A DNA stretch of 64,000 bases, taken from NCBI RefSeq assembly GCF_045348435.1, contig NZ_CP157484.1, positions 1,674,001-1,738,000 on the forward strand, written 5' to 3'. The stretch is from Alsobacter sp045348435. GTDB lineage: Bacteria; Pseudomonadota; Alphaproteobacteria; Rhizobiales; Beijerinckiaceae. This document shows, piece after piece, positions 34,042 through 43,203 of the stretch (position 1 is its first letter; each line of letters opens with the position of its first letter). Both the position numbers and the translations under genes were made by a program. The notes beneath the pieces are model-generated. The model made no database searches. It was not told the DNA's origin and worked only from the letters and a program-made list of their open reading frames with translations.

Positions 34042-35093
34042 GCGGCCGCCCCCGCCCGAGAGGGCGCGCGGCTATGGCCCGAACCGGGGAGCGCCATCAG
34101 GCAGGCGGCGGCCTGGGCGTCCGCGATCGCCGCGAGGGGCGGCTGCGTCGATGAGCAGACAGGCTCGGCGAAGCCGCAGCGCGTATGGAAGCGGCAGCCG
34201 CTCGGCGGGTCGATCGGGTTGGGCGGATCGCCGGTCAGCGGCGCCTCCAGCGTTCGGGCGTCCGGGTCCATCTTGGGCATGGACGCGAGCAGGGCCGCCG
34301 TATACGGGTGCGCGGGCGCGCTGAAGACCGCGTCGCCCGACCCGATCTCGGCCACCTTGCCCAGATACATCACCATGACGCGGTCGACCATGAAGCGCAC
34401 GACGTTGAGGTCGTGCGAGATGAAGACGTAGGTCAGGCCGAACTCGGCCTTCAGGTCCTGCAGCAGGTTGAGCACCTGCGCCTCGACCGACTTGTCGAGG
34501 GCCGACACGGCCTCGTCCAGGATCACGAGCCGCGGCTCCAGGGCGAGCGCCCGGGCGATGTTCACGCGCTGCCTCTGTCCGCCGGAGAGTTCATGCGGAT
34601 AGCGCCCGGCGAAGCGGACCGGCTCGAGGCCGACCCGCGCCAGCAGGTCGTGCGCGCGTCGCCTCGCCGCGTCCTCCGGCACGCCATGCACGCGCGGGCC
34701 GAAGGAGATCGAGTCCTCGATGGTCAGGCGCGGGTTGAGGGAGGCGTAGCTGTCCTGAAACACCATCTGGACCTGCCGGCGATAGGCCGTCAGGTCGAGA
34801 TCGGCGCCCACCTTCTCGCCATCGAAGATCATCTCGCCGCGATCGGGGCGGATCAGCTGCATCAGGAGGCGCGCCGTGGTGGACTTTCCGCAGCCGCTCT
34901 CGCCGACGACGCCGAGCGTCTCGCCCTTGAGAATGTCGAAACTGACGTCGTCCACGGCGCGGACCAGCGCGCCGCGTCCGAACAGCCCTTTTCCCTTGAC
35001 CGGGAAGTGCTTCACCAGCCCGTTGACGGAGAGCAGCGGCTGGGCGGGCCCGCCGCGGTCGCGGGCGTCAGGTCCGTCGACGGACATGCTCAT
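34038..35093 (-). CDS. Peptide ABC transporter ATP-binding protein, DppF/OppF-like
   Basis: A 351-residue ATPase with LFGRGALVRAVDDVSF near the start, Walker A (GESGCGKSTT), Q-loop FQDSYASLNPR, signature LSGGQRQR, and Walker B (LVILDEAVSALD), where the usual DEP is DEA. The H-loop FISHDLNVV and the C-terminal HPYTAALLASMP with CRFHTRCGFAEPVC follow. The ATG at 35093 overlaps the permease stop as ATGA. The open frame extends to 35378 through the permease gene and is not used. DEA in place of DEP after Walker B also occurs in some Opp/Dpp relatives and should not stop ATP hydrolysis, since the catalytic Glu is kept. Confidence 0.92.
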   Translation of the reverse strand: MSMSVDGPDARDRGGPAQPLLSVNGLVKHFPVKGKGLFGRGALVRAVDDVSFDILKGETLGVVGESGCGKSTTARLLMQLIRPDRGEMIFDGEKVGADLDLTAYRRQVQMVFQDSYASLNPRLTIEDSISFGPRVHGVPEDAARRRAHDLLARVGLEPVRFAGRYPHELSGGQRQRVNIARALALEPRLVILDEAVSALDKSVEAQVLNLLQDLKAEFGLTYVFISHDLNVVRFMVDRVMVMYLGKVAEIGSGDAVFSAPAHPYTAALLASMPKMDPDARTLEAPLTGDPPNPIDPPSGCRFHTRCGFAEPVCSSTQPPLAAIADAQAAACLMALPGSGHSRAPSRAGAAA

Positions 35094-35986
35094 GATTTCA
35101 CGTCCATGGCGGAGCGCAGGCCGTCCGAGACCATGTTGAAGGCGATCGAGGTGATGAAGATCATTCCGCCCGGCAGCGCCGCGACGAGCGGCTGGTTGTA
35201 GATGGCCGTCCGCAGGGTGTTCAGCATCAGTCCCCACTCGGGCTCCGGAGGTCGAACGCCGAGCCCCAGGAAAGACAGGCCCGAGGCCAGGATCATGGAC
35301 ACGGAGACGAGGCTCGTGGCGTAGACGAAGATGGGGCCGAGCACGTTGCCGAGGACATGCACGCGGATGATCGTCCACGCATGGGCGCCTGATGCCCGGG
35401 CCGCGTCGATGTAGTCCAGGGAGCGCACCTGCGTGGTGACGCTCTCCGCCACGCGCGCGATGGGCGGCACGAAGACCAGCGTCAGCGACACCAGCGCGTT
35501 GGTGAGGCCGGCGCCCAGCGCCCCCGACAGGGCGACGGCGAGGAGCACCGACGGAAAGGCGTAGAAGACGTCGACGGTGCGCATGATCAGCGTGTTGGTG
35601 AGCCCGCCCGCGAAGCCGGCCACGATGCCGAGAAAGGATCCGATCACGAAGGCGACCGGGACGGGCGTAACGCCCATCAGCAGCGACAGGCGCCCGCCAT
35701 GGATGAGGCGCGACAGCATGTCCCGGCCGAGTTCGTCAGCGCCGAGCGGGTAGCCCGGCGTGCCGATCGGCTTCAACCGCCTTAGCATGGAGCCCTTGGA
35801 GGGGTCCGCCGGCGCGAGATAGGGGGCGAAGACCGCGATCAGCACCAGCGCTACGATCACGGCCAGCGCCACCATCGCGACCGGGTCGCGCGACAGGCGG
35901 CGCAGGACGCCGCTCCAGTATCCGGGAGAGCGGATGACGGCGTCCGCCGCCGGAGGAGAGGGGGCCGCGGCGAGGCTCATGCTCAT
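35090..35986 (-). CDS. Peptide ABC transporter permease, DppC/OppC-like
   Basis: A 298-residue inner-membrane permease. It has the N-terminal helix AMVALAVIVALVLIAVFAPY, the OppC hallmark YPLGADELGRDMLSRLIHGG, VDVFYAFPSVLLAVAL, the EAA loop DAARASGAHAWTIIRVHVLGN, and GLSFLGLGVRPPEPEWGLML. The ATG at 35986 overlaps the stop of the DppB-like gene (ATGA). The longer open frame to 36502 is a shadow of that gene. With the DppB-like partner it forms the channel of the second importer. Confidence 0.93.
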   Translation of the reverse strand: MSMSLAAAPSPPAADAVIRSPGYWSGVLRRLSRDPVAMVALAVIVALVLIAVFAPYLAPADPSKGSMLRRLKPIGTPGYPLGADELGRDMLSRLIHGGRLSLLMGVTPVPVAFVIGSFLGIVAGFAGGLTNTLIMRTVDVFYAFPSVLLAVALSGALGAGLTNALVSLTLVFVPPIARVAESVTTQVRSLDYIDAARASGAHAWTIIRVHVLGNVLGPIFVYATSLVSVSMILASGLSFLGLGVRPPEPEWGLMLNTLRTAIYNQPLVAALPGGMIFITSIAFNMVSDGLRSAMDVKS

Positions 35987-36936
35987 GATCGTTGCACCCG
36001 GGGGTCGATGGCGGTCTGCAGGATGTCGACGGCCAGGTTGAGCATCACGAAGAAGAGGGCCAGAACCAGGATGGTGCCCTGCAGGAGAGGCAGGTCGCGC
36101 TGGAAGATGGCCGCGTTCAGGAGGAATCCGGTGCCCGGCCAGGAGAACACCGTCTCGATCAGGATGGAGCCGCCCAGCAGGTAGCCGAGCTGCAGGCCCA
36201 TGACGGCGAAGGCCGTCGGCGCGGCGTTCTTCATCACGTGCCGGAACACGCCGCGTTCGGTCAGGCCCTTGGCGGTGAGCGCCTGGACGAACTCCTGGTT
36301 CAGGATCTCGCCCACCAGCGCCTTGACCGTCCGGGCGATGATCCCCATCGGGATCACCGACATGGTGACGGCCGGGAGCACCAGGAACCGCAGATACTCC
36401 CAATCGAAGGAGCGGCTGGCGGATCCGCCGGGACCGCCGCCCGTCGCCGGGAACCATCCCAGCTGCACGGAGAAGATGATCACCAGCACCATGCCCAGCC
36501 AATAATGCGGAACGCTGACGCCCAGCACGGAGACCAGCGACGCGACCCGGTCGATCCAGCCGCCCCGGAAATAGCCGGCGATGACGCCCAGCAGGGTTCC
36601 GAACACGAAGCCGATGCAGGTCGCCGCGGCGGCGAGCGCCAGCGAGTTTTTCACCGCATTGATCACTTCGCTCGCCACCGGCCTGCCGGTCGCGATCGAG
36701 GAGCCGAGATCACCCATGACGACGCGCGAGATCCACAGCCCGTATTGGACGGGCAGGGGCTTGTCGAAGCCGTAGAGCGTGCGCATCTGCGCCTGCAGCT
36801 CGGCCGTCGCGTCGACCGGCAACACGGCGGTCAGAGGGTCGCCGGGCGTGATGTGGACCAGGAGGAAGCACACCAGGCTCACGCCCAAGGCTACCGGGAT
36901 GACGTAGATGACGCGCTTGATCGCATAGAGCAGCAT
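35983..36936 (-). CDS. Peptide ABC transporter permease, DppB/OppB-like
   Basis: A 317-residue permease starting MLLYAIKRVIYVIPVALGVS, followed by LVHITPGDPLTAVLP, the first helix and periplasmic region of DppB. Later come GTLLGVIAGYFRGGWID, the EAA loop QALTAKGLTERGVFRHVMKNA and LIETVFSWPGTG. About six membrane helices. It lies 85 bp after the binding-protein gene and couples to the DppC-like gene by a 4-bp overlap. The substrate is unknown; the terminal racemase-like gene hints at an amino-acid or hydantoin-like compound rather than a generic peptide. Confidence 0.93.
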   Translation of the reverse strand: MLLYAIKRVIYVIPVALGVSLVCFLLVHITPGDPLTAVLPVDATAELQAQMRTLYGFDKPLPVQYGLWISRVVMGDLGSSIATGRPVASEVINAVKNSLALAAAATCIGFVFGTLLGVIAGYFRGGWIDRVASLVSVLGVSVPHYWLGMVLVIIFSVQLGWFPATGGGPGGSASRSFDWEYLRFLVLPAVTMSVIPMGIIARTVKALVGEILNQEFVQALTAKGLTERGVFRHVMKNAAPTAFAVMGLQLGYLLGGSILIETVFSWPGTGFLLNAAIFQRDLPLLQGTILVLALFFVMLNLAVDILQTAIDPRVQRS

Positions 36937-37021
36937 CGTTTGCCTCGGGGGACGCCAGGGCGGCCCCGGCGCCGATCCGGCGATGTGCGGAGACGGGCGC
37001 CGGGTCTTGCGAGCGGCTCGG

Positions 37022-38626
37022 CTACTTGGCCATCGTGATCGGCGAGAAGTCCTGGAACCAGTTCTGGGCCTGCACGAAGCCTTGCACCTTCTTGCTCATG
37101 GCGCGCGGATTCACGTCATGCGTGACCATGAGGAAAAGGGCGTCGTCGACGTATTTCTCGTGGATCTTCTGCAGGATCGCGGTCTGCTCCTTCGGGTCGA
37201 AGCTGTTGCGGACCTGGTCGAGGAGCTTGTCCATCTCCGGGTCGCAGTAGTAGCCCCAATTGGTCCCGGTCGGCGGCGCGAGATTGCACTGCAGATGGCG
37301 GATGAGCCCCGTGAAGGGATCCTGGATGAAGTAGGTGTAGTTCATCCCGGTCGCGCCGCGGGCGCTCTCGTGCTTGGCGCCGGCGCGCCAGATGTTGATG
37401 AGCGTATTCCACTCGACGACTTCGAAGTCGATCTTGATGCCGATTTCGGCCAGGTTCTGCTGCACGAACTCGTTCATCGGCAGCGGCTGCATCTGGCCGG
37501 ATCCGGAGGCCGAGATCAGGATCTTGGTCTTCAGCGGCTTGTCGGGGCCGTAGCCGGCCTCGGCCATCAGCTTCTTGGCGGCGGCCACGTCGTGGCTGAG
37601 CTTGAAGCTCGGCTTGCCGAACCACTGGTGGCCGGGCGGGAAGAAGCCTTCGGCCGGGATCATGAGGCCGCTCAGAAGCTCCTTCAGGCCTTCGCGGTCG
37701 ATGGCCAGATTGGCCGCCTTGCGCACGCGGACATCGTTCCAGGGAGATCCTTCGACGCGCGACAGGTGCCAGGTCCAGTTGTGCGGATAGGCGTTCGTCA
37801 CGATGGTGAAGCTCGCCTGCTTCAGCGACGGCACGGCGTCCGGCGGAGGCGCCTCGATCCAGTCCACCTGGCCCGACCGGAGGGCGGCGACCCGCGCGTT
37901 CGCTTCCGGCAGCGGCAGCAGGACCATCCGGTCGAGCTTGGGCACGCGCGCCTTGTCCCAGTATTCCGCGTTGGGAACCATCTCGACCCGCTCGCGCGGC
38001 ACGAAGGCGACGATCTTCCACGGGCCGGTGCCGGACGGCGCCTTCGCGACCGCGTCCCAGCTCTTGCCCTGCTTCTCCCAGTTGGCGGGAGACGACATCA
38101 TGATCCAGGCCAGCTGGTAGGGCAGGGTGGCGTCAGGCGTCTTCGTCGTAACCTCGAGCGTCAGCGGGTCGATCGCCTTGTAGGACGCCACAGCCGGGAT
38201 GCGCGACCGGCCCTGCGCCGACTGGCGCGGGTCGAATTGCGGCGCCTCTTTGACGAGCAGCTTGTCCAGGTTCCACACGACGGCGTCGGCCGTGAATGCG
38301 GAGCCGTCGTGGAATTTCACGCCGTCGCGCAGCTTGAAGACCCACTTGGTCTTGTCGGCGGGGTCGACCGCCCATGAGGTCGCCAGGCCGGGCACGAGGT
38401 CGGACGCCTTGGTGGCGCTGCTCAGGTCCCAATTGACCAGCGCGTCATAGGCCGTGAACCCGAGAAAGCGCTGCCCCTCGCCGCCATTGTCGGTCTGGCC
38501 GGTCGTGAGCGGGATGTCGGATGCGGTCATACCGATCCGCAGCGTGCCCTGCGCCAGGGCGGGACCCGAAACGCCGAGGAACAGGCCCAATGCCGTGATG
38601 CGTCCGGCCAGCTTCAATCGTGTCAT
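37022..38626 (-). CDS. Periplasmic binding protein (SBP family 5) of the second importer
   Basis: A 534-residue secreted binding protein. The signal peptide (RLKLAGRITALGLFLGVSGP) ends ALA before QGTLRIG. Family blocks include TKWVFKLRDGVKFHDGSAFTA, GTGPWKIV, RVAALRSGQVDWIEAPPP and FVQQNLAEIGI. It is the first gene of the operon running to the racemase-like gene. It shares the fold, but only limited sequence, with the binding protein at 5915-7450, so the two systems probably take different ligands. The 167-bp spacer upstream to 38793 shows nothing recognisable and should contain the promoter. Confidence 0.93.
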   Translation of the reverse strand: MTRLKLAGRITALGLFLGVSGPALAQGTLRIGMTASDIPLTTGQTDNGGEGQRFLGFTAYDALVNWDLSSATKASDLVPGLATSWAVDPADKTKWVFKLRDGVKFHDGSAFTADAVVWNLDKLLVKEAPQFDPRQSAQGRSRIPAVASYKAIDPLTLEVTTKTPDATLPYQLAWIMMSSPANWEKQGKSWDAVAKAPSGTGPWKIVAFVPRERVEMVPNAEYWDKARVPKLDRMVLLPLPEANARVAALRSGQVDWIEAPPPDAVPSLKQASFTIVTNAYPHNWTWHLSRVEGSPWNDVRVRKAANLAIDREGLKELLSGLMIPAEGFFPPGHQWFGKPSFKLSHDVAAAKKLMAEAGYGPDKPLKTKILISASGSGQMQPLPMNEFVQQNLAEIGIKIDFEVVEWNTLINIWRAGAKHESARGATGMNYTYFIQDPFTGLIRHLQCNLAPPTGTNWGYYCDPEMDKLLDQVRNSFDPKEQTAILQKIHEKYVDDALFLMVTHDVNPRAMSKKVQGFVQAQNWFQDFSPITMAK

Positions 38627-38793
38627 GGGTCGCGGTCTCCAACCATCTGAGACCGCACATTTCGCAAGATCCGGGCCAGAGCTCCGCAGGCCGGCTGGCG
38701 AGCCGCGCGGAGCGTCGCCGCCGAAAGGCGCCTAAAGAAGAGGCGGTTCTTCCCGGGGGCAAGCTCCAAACGCAGTCATGCGGATCGGACCGA

Positions 38794-39144
38794 TCAGCCG
38801 CTGGCGGCCGTGACCACGATCTCGATGAGCGCGCCGCCTCCGAGGTCGGCGACTCCCACGGTCGCGCGCACGGGCAGGTTCTCGGGCGCAAGCCAGGCGG
38901 TCCAGGCGGCGTCCATCTCCTTCTTCTTCGTCAGGTCCGTGACGAAGATCGTGGCGGCGACGAGCTTGGTCTTGTCCGTCCCGGCTTCCGCGAGATAGCC
39001 GTCGAGCTTCGCCAGGATCTGCTCGGTCTGGCCGGCCATGGAGGCGGTGGTGTCGTCGGCGATCGTGCCGCCGACGAAAACGAGGCCGTTGGCCTGCACG
39101 ACCCGGTGCATGATGGGCGTGCGAATGGAGCGGGCGATGGTCAT
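38794..39144 (-). CDS. RidA family (YjgF/YER057c/UK114) enamine/imine deaminase
   Basis: The 116-residue protein has the RidA pattern VQANGLVFVGGTIADD, MAGQTEQILAKLDGYLAEAG, AATIFVTDL and LPVRATVGVADLGGGALIEI. RidA proteins hydrolyse reactive enamines and imines released by amino-acid dehydratases or flavin amine oxidases. The Arg in the PVRATV motif that binds the substrate carboxylate is kept. It is the last gene of the flavoenzyme operon, 31 bp after the HcnC-like gene, exactly where imine products would arise. ATG 39144 has AAGGA upstream; the longer open frame to 39321 lies inside the neighbour and is rejected. Confidence 0.9.
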   Translation of the reverse strand: MTIARSIRTPIMHRVVQANGLVFVGGTIADDTTASMAGQTEQILAKLDGYLAEAGTDKTKLVAATIFVTDLTKKKEMDAAWTAWLAPENLPVRATVGVADLGGGALIEIVVTAASG

Positions 39145-39175
39145 GGATGACGTCCTTGTCTTGGGGGGGAAAGCG

Positions 39176-40291
39176 TCAGGCCTGGAAGCGCTGGATGCGC
39201 AGGCCGTCGATCGGCACATTGGTCGAACCGGTGGCGACCAGCTCGGCCATGACGGCTCCCGCGCCTGGCCCGAGCTGGAACCCATGCGCGGAGAAGCCGA
39301 ACTGGTGGAAGAGGCCGTCATGCCTGGCGCTCGGGCCGAACACCGGGAGATCGTCGCTCATGCGCGCCTCGATGCCGGCCCAGGCCCGCACGATGGTGGC
39401 CGAGCGCATGATCGGGAACAGCTCCCACACGGTCCTGGCGCTTTGAGCCAGCTTCGCCCAATCGAGCTCCGTGCGGTTCTCGTCGGGAAACGCTCGCCCG
39501 AGATGCCCGCCGCCGATCAGCACCGTGCCGTTGGCGAACTGCTTGAAGGACAACTTGCGGCCACGCAGGATGACGACGGGCCGGATGAAGGGCTCCACAC
39601 GTCCGGTGATCATCAGCATCGGGGCGATCGCCTCGACCGGCACGGGCTCGCCAAGGCTCTCGGCGAGGCGGCCCGCCCACGCGCCCGCCGCGTTGACCAC
39701 CTTCGGCGCGACGATCGCGCCGTCCGGGGTCTCGACGACCCATCGCCCGCCGTCCGCCCGCACGCCCGTCACCCGCACGCCTTCGCGCAGGTCCACGCCG
39801 AGCGACACCGCCTTGCGCTTGAACGCCTGGGTGGCGCGGAACGGGATGGCCGCGCCGTCCTGGCGGGACACCACGCCGCCCGGGCAGCTCTCGGCGATCG
39901 CCGGGGCCAGCCGGCGCAGCTCATCGCCGTCGATCATCTCCTCATGCGTGAAGCCGCGCAGCCTGAGGTCTTCGACCCGCTTGCGATAGGCGGCGAGTTC
40001 CTCCTCGGTCTCGGCGACCAGGATCTGCCCGTCGCTGACGAAGCCGCAGTCGTCGTCCACGAGGTCCGCCACGCGACGCCAGATCGCCATCGAGTGAAGG
40101 GAGAGCGGGATCTCCGCCACGTGCCGGGCCAACTGGCGGACCCCGCCGGCGTTGACGCCCGAGGCGTGGCGGCCGGCGTGATCTTTCTCCAGGAGCACGA
40201 CGCTCATGCCGCGCAGCGCGCAATGCAGCGCGGTGGAGCATCCGTGGATGCCGGCGCCGATGATGACGACGTCGGCGGCGGTGCGGCTCAC
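39176..40291 (-). CDS. FAD-dependent oxidoreductase, HcnC/OoxB/sarcosine-oxidase-beta type
   Basis: A 371-residue DAO-family flavoprotein with the dinucleotide motif DVVIIGAGIHGCSTALHCALRG, ASGVNAGGVRQLARH at the FAD site, VVNAAGAWAG, and a C-terminal GFSAHGFQLGPGAG. In HCN synthase (HcnABC), octopine/nopaline oxidase (OoxAB) and hydroxyproline dehydrogenases, this subunit oxidises the amine and passes electrons to the iron-sulfur/FAD partner. It starts with GTG overlapping the stop of the HcnB-like gene (GTGA), supporting a fixed complex. The substrate is an N-substituted or secondary amino acid by analogy; the specific one is unknown. Confidence 0.9.
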   Translation of the reverse strand: MSRTAADVVIIGAGIHGCSTALHCALRGMSVVLLEKDHAGRHASGVNAGGVRQLARHVAEIPLSLHSMAIWRRVADLVDDDCGFVSDGQILVAETEEELAAYRKRVEDLRLRGFTHEEMIDGDELRRLAPAIAESCPGGVVSRQDGAAIPFRATQAFKRKAVSLGVDLREGVRVTGVRADGGRWVVETPDGAIVAPKVVNAAGAWAGRLAESLGEPVPVEAIAPMLMITGRVEPFIRPVVILRGRKLSFKQFANGTVLIGGGHLGRAFPDENRTELDWAKLAQSARTVWELFPIMRSATIVRAWAGIEARMSDDLPVFGPSARHDGLFHQFGFSAHGFQLGPGAGAVMAELVATGSTNVPIDGLRIQRFQA

Positions 40292-41745
40292 CGGCAGACC
40301 GCCTTCACGGCGGCGTCGGTCTTCGGCAGATTGGCGAGCTCGCCCAGCGTCACCGGCTTAACGGGCGGCCGCAGGCGGTAGTAGCCGACCTCCGCCGGCG
40401 AAACGCCGCGCTCCTGTGCGATGATCTCCGTCACCGTGGGCCCGCACAGGCGGCCCTGGCAGGGACCCATGCCGCAGCGCAGGAAGGTCTTCATCTGGTT
40501 GGGTCCCTGCACGCCGAGCGTGCGCGTCGCCTCGCGCAGCTGGCCGGCCGTGACCTCCTCGCACCGGCACACGATCGTGTCGGCGTCCTGGGGCGCGAGG
40601 AAGGCCGCCGCCGGCCGGTAGAGCACGTCCAGGAAGCGGCGGCCGCGCATCGCTTTGGCGAGCGCCGCCCGCACCGGCGCAGCGCGCCGGTCCCGCTCGC
40701 CCTGGTCGATGCGGCCCATTCGACGCGCGGCCTCATAGGCCGCGATCTCGCCGCGCAGGGCGGCGCTCTCGGCCCCCCCGACGCCTGCTCCGTCGCCGGC
40801 GATCGAGACGCCGGGCACGCTGGCGCTGAACCAGTCGTCCAGCTTCGGCGTCCAGCAATGCTGCTGCGCGTCCCAGGCCTGCTCGCAGCCGACGGCGCTC
40901 GTCATGTTGACGTTGGGGATCACGCCCTGGTGCAGCAGCAGCACGTCGCAGGGGATGGTCTCGCGAGCGCCGCCGCGCTCGACGACGACGTGCCGGACGC
41001 GGCTTTCGCCCTCGGCGCGCAGGCCGGTGACGCCGCCGAGGAACCGCAGCCTGCGGCGGGCCGTCAGCATCAGCTTGAGGCCCTTCGCCAGATAGGGCGA
41101 CAGAAGGAAGTCCGGCAGCGCGGCGGCCGCAGCCGCCATGTTGGCCCGCTCAGTCGTGTCGAGCACGGCTACGATGTCGGCTCCGGCCGCCTGGAGCTGC
41201 GAGGCCAGGAGGTAGAGCAGGGGGCCGCAGCCCGCCAGCACGACCCGGCCGTCCGGGACGACGCCCGACGTCTTGAGCGCGATCTGCGCCGCGCCGGCCG
41301 TCATGACCCCGGGCAAGGTCCAGCCCGGGATCGGCATCGGACGCTCCAGCGCGCCGGTCGCCAGGATGACGTGGCGCGCTTCGACGAGGCGCGCTTGGCC
41401 GCCGGCCGAAACGCCGATCTCGAACCCCTCGCCGGAGGGCAGGTCCGTCCGGCCGACGGTCCACACGGTGGCGGCGGCGGCGTAGTCCGCGGCGCTGCGC
41501 TCGAAACGCTCGACCACGTCCCGGCCGCGCCAGTAGTCGTCGCCCAGCACGTCGCGGCGCTGCACGGGCGTGGTGGTGACGCCGCGATAGATCTGGCCGC
41601 CGGGGGTAGGGTTCTCGTCGGCCAGAAGGGCCGCAAGGCCGAGTTCGCTGGCCGCCGCGGCGGCGGCGAGGCCCGCCGGGCCCGCGCCGACCACGACGAG
41701 GTCGTAATGGTTCTGGAGAGCGGAGACGTCGCCGATGCGGTTCAT
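40288..41745 (-). CDS. FAD/NAD(P)-binding oxidoreductase with BFD-like [2Fe-2S] domain, HcnB/OoxA type
   Basis: A 485-residue subunit with two nucleotide-binding regions (DLVVVGAGPAGLAAAAAASELG and VVLAGCGPLLYLLASQLQAAG), ATGALERPMPIPGW, and the GDGAGVGGAESAALRG motif. The C-terminus has the bacterioferritin-associated-ferredoxin-like cluster site: Cys in IVCRCEEVT and two more in RCGMGPCQGRLCGP. It is the middle piece of an HcnABC-like dehydrogenase, moving electrons from the DAO subunit towards the respiratory chain. The ATG at 41745 overlaps the preceding stop (ATGA). The open frame to 41967 is upstream read-through. Confidence 0.9.
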   Translation of the reverse strand: MNRIGDVSALQNHYDLVVVGAGPAGLAAAAAASELGLAALLADENPTPGGQIYRGVTTTPVQRRDVLGDDYWRGRDVVERFERSAADYAAAATVWTVGRTDLPSGEGFEIGVSAGGQARLVEARHVILATGALERPMPIPGWTLPGVMTAGAAQIALKTSGVVPDGRVVLAGCGPLLYLLASQLQAAGADIVAVLDTTERANMAAAAAALPDFLLSPYLAKGLKLMLTARRRLRFLGGVTGLRAEGESRVRHVVVERGGARETIPCDVLLLHQGVIPNVNMTSAVGCEQAWDAQQHCWTPKLDDWFSASVPGVSIAGDGAGVGGAESAALRGEIAAYEAARRMGRIDQGERDRRAAPVRAALAKAMRGRRFLDVLYRPAAAFLAPQDADTIVCRCEEVTAGQLREATRTLGVQGPNQMKTFLRCGMGPCQGRLCGPTVTEIIAQERGVSPAEVGYYRLRPPVKPVTLGELANLPKTDAAVKAVCR

Positions 41746-42080
41746 GCGCCGATCTCCGCGCTGCGAGCCTCGCCGGAGGCCTCGACCTGGCGGGGCCCTC
41801 GCTGGGTCTCGATGATCATGCCTTCGGCGAGCGGGACGAGGCAGCCCTGCCGGTTGCCGACCCCGTCGATGACGACGAGGCACTCGAAGCAGACGCCCAT
41901 CATGCAATAGGGGCCGCGGGGCGCCCCGGACACGGGGGTCAGGCGGTTCGCCGCCACGCCGTTGCACAGCAGCGCCGCCGCGACCGTGTCGCCGGCGCGC
42001 GCCGTCATCGGCGCGCCGTCGAAGGTGAAGCTCAACCGAGCGCCCGCGGGCGCGCCGGAATCACGCATGGGCCGGAACAT
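41742..42080 (-). CDS. (2Fe-2S)-binding small subunit, HcnA/OoxX type
   Basis: The 112-residue protein is a short ferredoxin-like subunit. Cys ligands are in PYCMMGVCFECLV and QGCLVPLAEGM, and the fold is as in HcnA or the gamma subunit of D-hydroxyproline dehydrogenase. GDTVAAALLCNGV in the first half is typical. It completes the three-part iron-sulfur flavoenzyme. The ATG at 42080 lies inside the end of the preceding flavoprotein gene (20-bp overlap); an in-frame ATG at 42068 would shorten the overlap to 8 bp. Confidence 0.9.
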   Translation of the reverse strand: MFRPMRDSGAPAGARLSFTFDGAPMTARAGDTVAAALLCNGVAANRLTPVSGAPRGPYCMMGVCFECLVVIDGVGNRQGCLVPLAEGMIIETQRGPRQVEASGEARSAEIGA

Positions 42081-43197
42081 GGAATCTCCGTGCGGTGAAG
42101 GGACTGACGGCCTCGGGCAGGGCTCCGGCCAGAATGGCCGGCGCCAGCGTCAGGACGTGGTTGGCGGCGAGCGTGACGCCCGAATGGCAGGTGGTCACGA
42201 AGGCGCCGGGATGGGCGGTCGACTGTTCGTAGATCGGGAAACCGTCCGGGCTCATGACCCGCAGCGCCGACCATGTCCGCACGACGTTGAGGCCCGCCAG
42301 GCGCGGGAACATGCGGACAGCGCGCTCGGCCATCAGGGACACGATCGGCTGCGTCACGACGGTGTCGAATCCGAGGTCTTCCTGGCTGTCGCCGATCATG
42401 ACGCCGCCCTCGTCGGTCTGGCGGACGGTGACCATCGGATGGTGCAGGAAGGGCGCGGTCTTCTCGGTGACGATCACCTGCCCCTTGCTGGGCTTCACCG
42501 GCGCATGCAGCCCCACCATGGGCGCCAGCCGGGCGTTGTCGAGGCCGGCGGCCAGCACGATCCTGGGCGCCTGGATCTCCCCCCAAGGCCCGAAGACGCG
42601 AAAGCCGCTCGCCTCGGGCGTGATGCGGTCGACCGGGCGGCCGGGCCTATAGTCCACGCCGCGCCGCTGCATGGCCTCGTGAAGGGCGCGAAACAGCCGC
42701 AGCGAGTTCACGTGGCCGTCAACAGGGCTGAAGATGGAGCCCGCCACGTCCTTGCCAATGTCGGGCAGCCGGCGCTTCGTCTCGGCGTGGTCGAGCACCT
42801 CGTAGCCGTATTCGACCATGTTGATCTGGTTGTGCAGCCGGGTCATGCCGTCGACCCGCTGCTGCAACTCCGCCTCCGAAAGGCACAAGGTGAAGCCGCC
42901 CGGCTGGCTGTGGGCCACGTCGACGCCGGTCTCCTCCTGCAGGATCCGGGCGAGGTCACGCCAGCCATCCGCCGAGCGCTTCGACCACGCGGCGTATTCG
43001 GGCATGCCCATGCCCTTCGACTGGACCCACACGAGCGCGAAATTGCTCCGCGACGCCCGGAAGGCGACGTCGCCTTCGTCCAGGACGCAGACCCGCGCGC
43101 CGGCGCGCGCCAGGCCGAACGCCATGGCCCCGCCGACGAGGCCGCCGCCGACGACGACGACGTCGGGCTCAGGCGTAGATGTGCTTTCTTGCGACAC
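42061..43197 (-). CDS. FAD-dependent oxidoreductase, second DAO-family enzyme of the operon
   Basis: A 378-residue flavoprotein with DVVVVGGGLVGGAMAFGLARAG, ASRSNFALVWVQSKGMGMPEY, AAGLDNARLAPMVGL and the C-terminal TTCHSGVTLAANHVL. It is clearly different in sequence from the HcnC-like subunit and lacks iron-sulfur cysteines. One operon therefore carries two DAO-type enzymes, perhaps for two successive oxidations or for both forms of a substrate. It lies 6 bp after the transporter permease gene and overlaps the 2Fe-2S subunit gene by 20 bp. The substrate is unknown; glycine-, sarcosine- or opine-type amines are reasonable guesses. Confidence 0.9.
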   Translation of the reverse strand: MSQESTSTPEPDVVVVGGGLVGGAMAFGLARAGARVCVLDEGDVAFRASRSNFALVWVQSKGMGMPEYAAWSKRSADGWRDLARILQEETGVDVAHSQPGGFTLCLSEAELQQRVDGMTRLHNQINMVEYGYEVLDHAETKRRLPDIGKDVAGSIFSPVDGHVNSLRLFRALHEAMQRRGVDYRPGRPVDRITPEASGFRVFGPWGEIQAPRIVLAAGLDNARLAPMVGLHAPVKPSKGQVIVTEKTAPFLHHPMVTVRQTDEGGVMIGDSQEDLGFDTVVTQPIVSLMAERAVRMFPRLAGLNVVRTWSALRVMSPDGFPIYEQSTAHPGAFVTTCHSGVTLAANHVLTLAPAILAGALPEAVSPFTARRFHVPAHA

Positions 43198-43203
43198 GGG
43201 AGG

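Noticed and set aside
34038..35093. DEA instead of DEP after Walker B as a sign of an inactive ATPase
   Set aside because: The catalytic Glu is kept and the other motifs are normal, so activity is expected.
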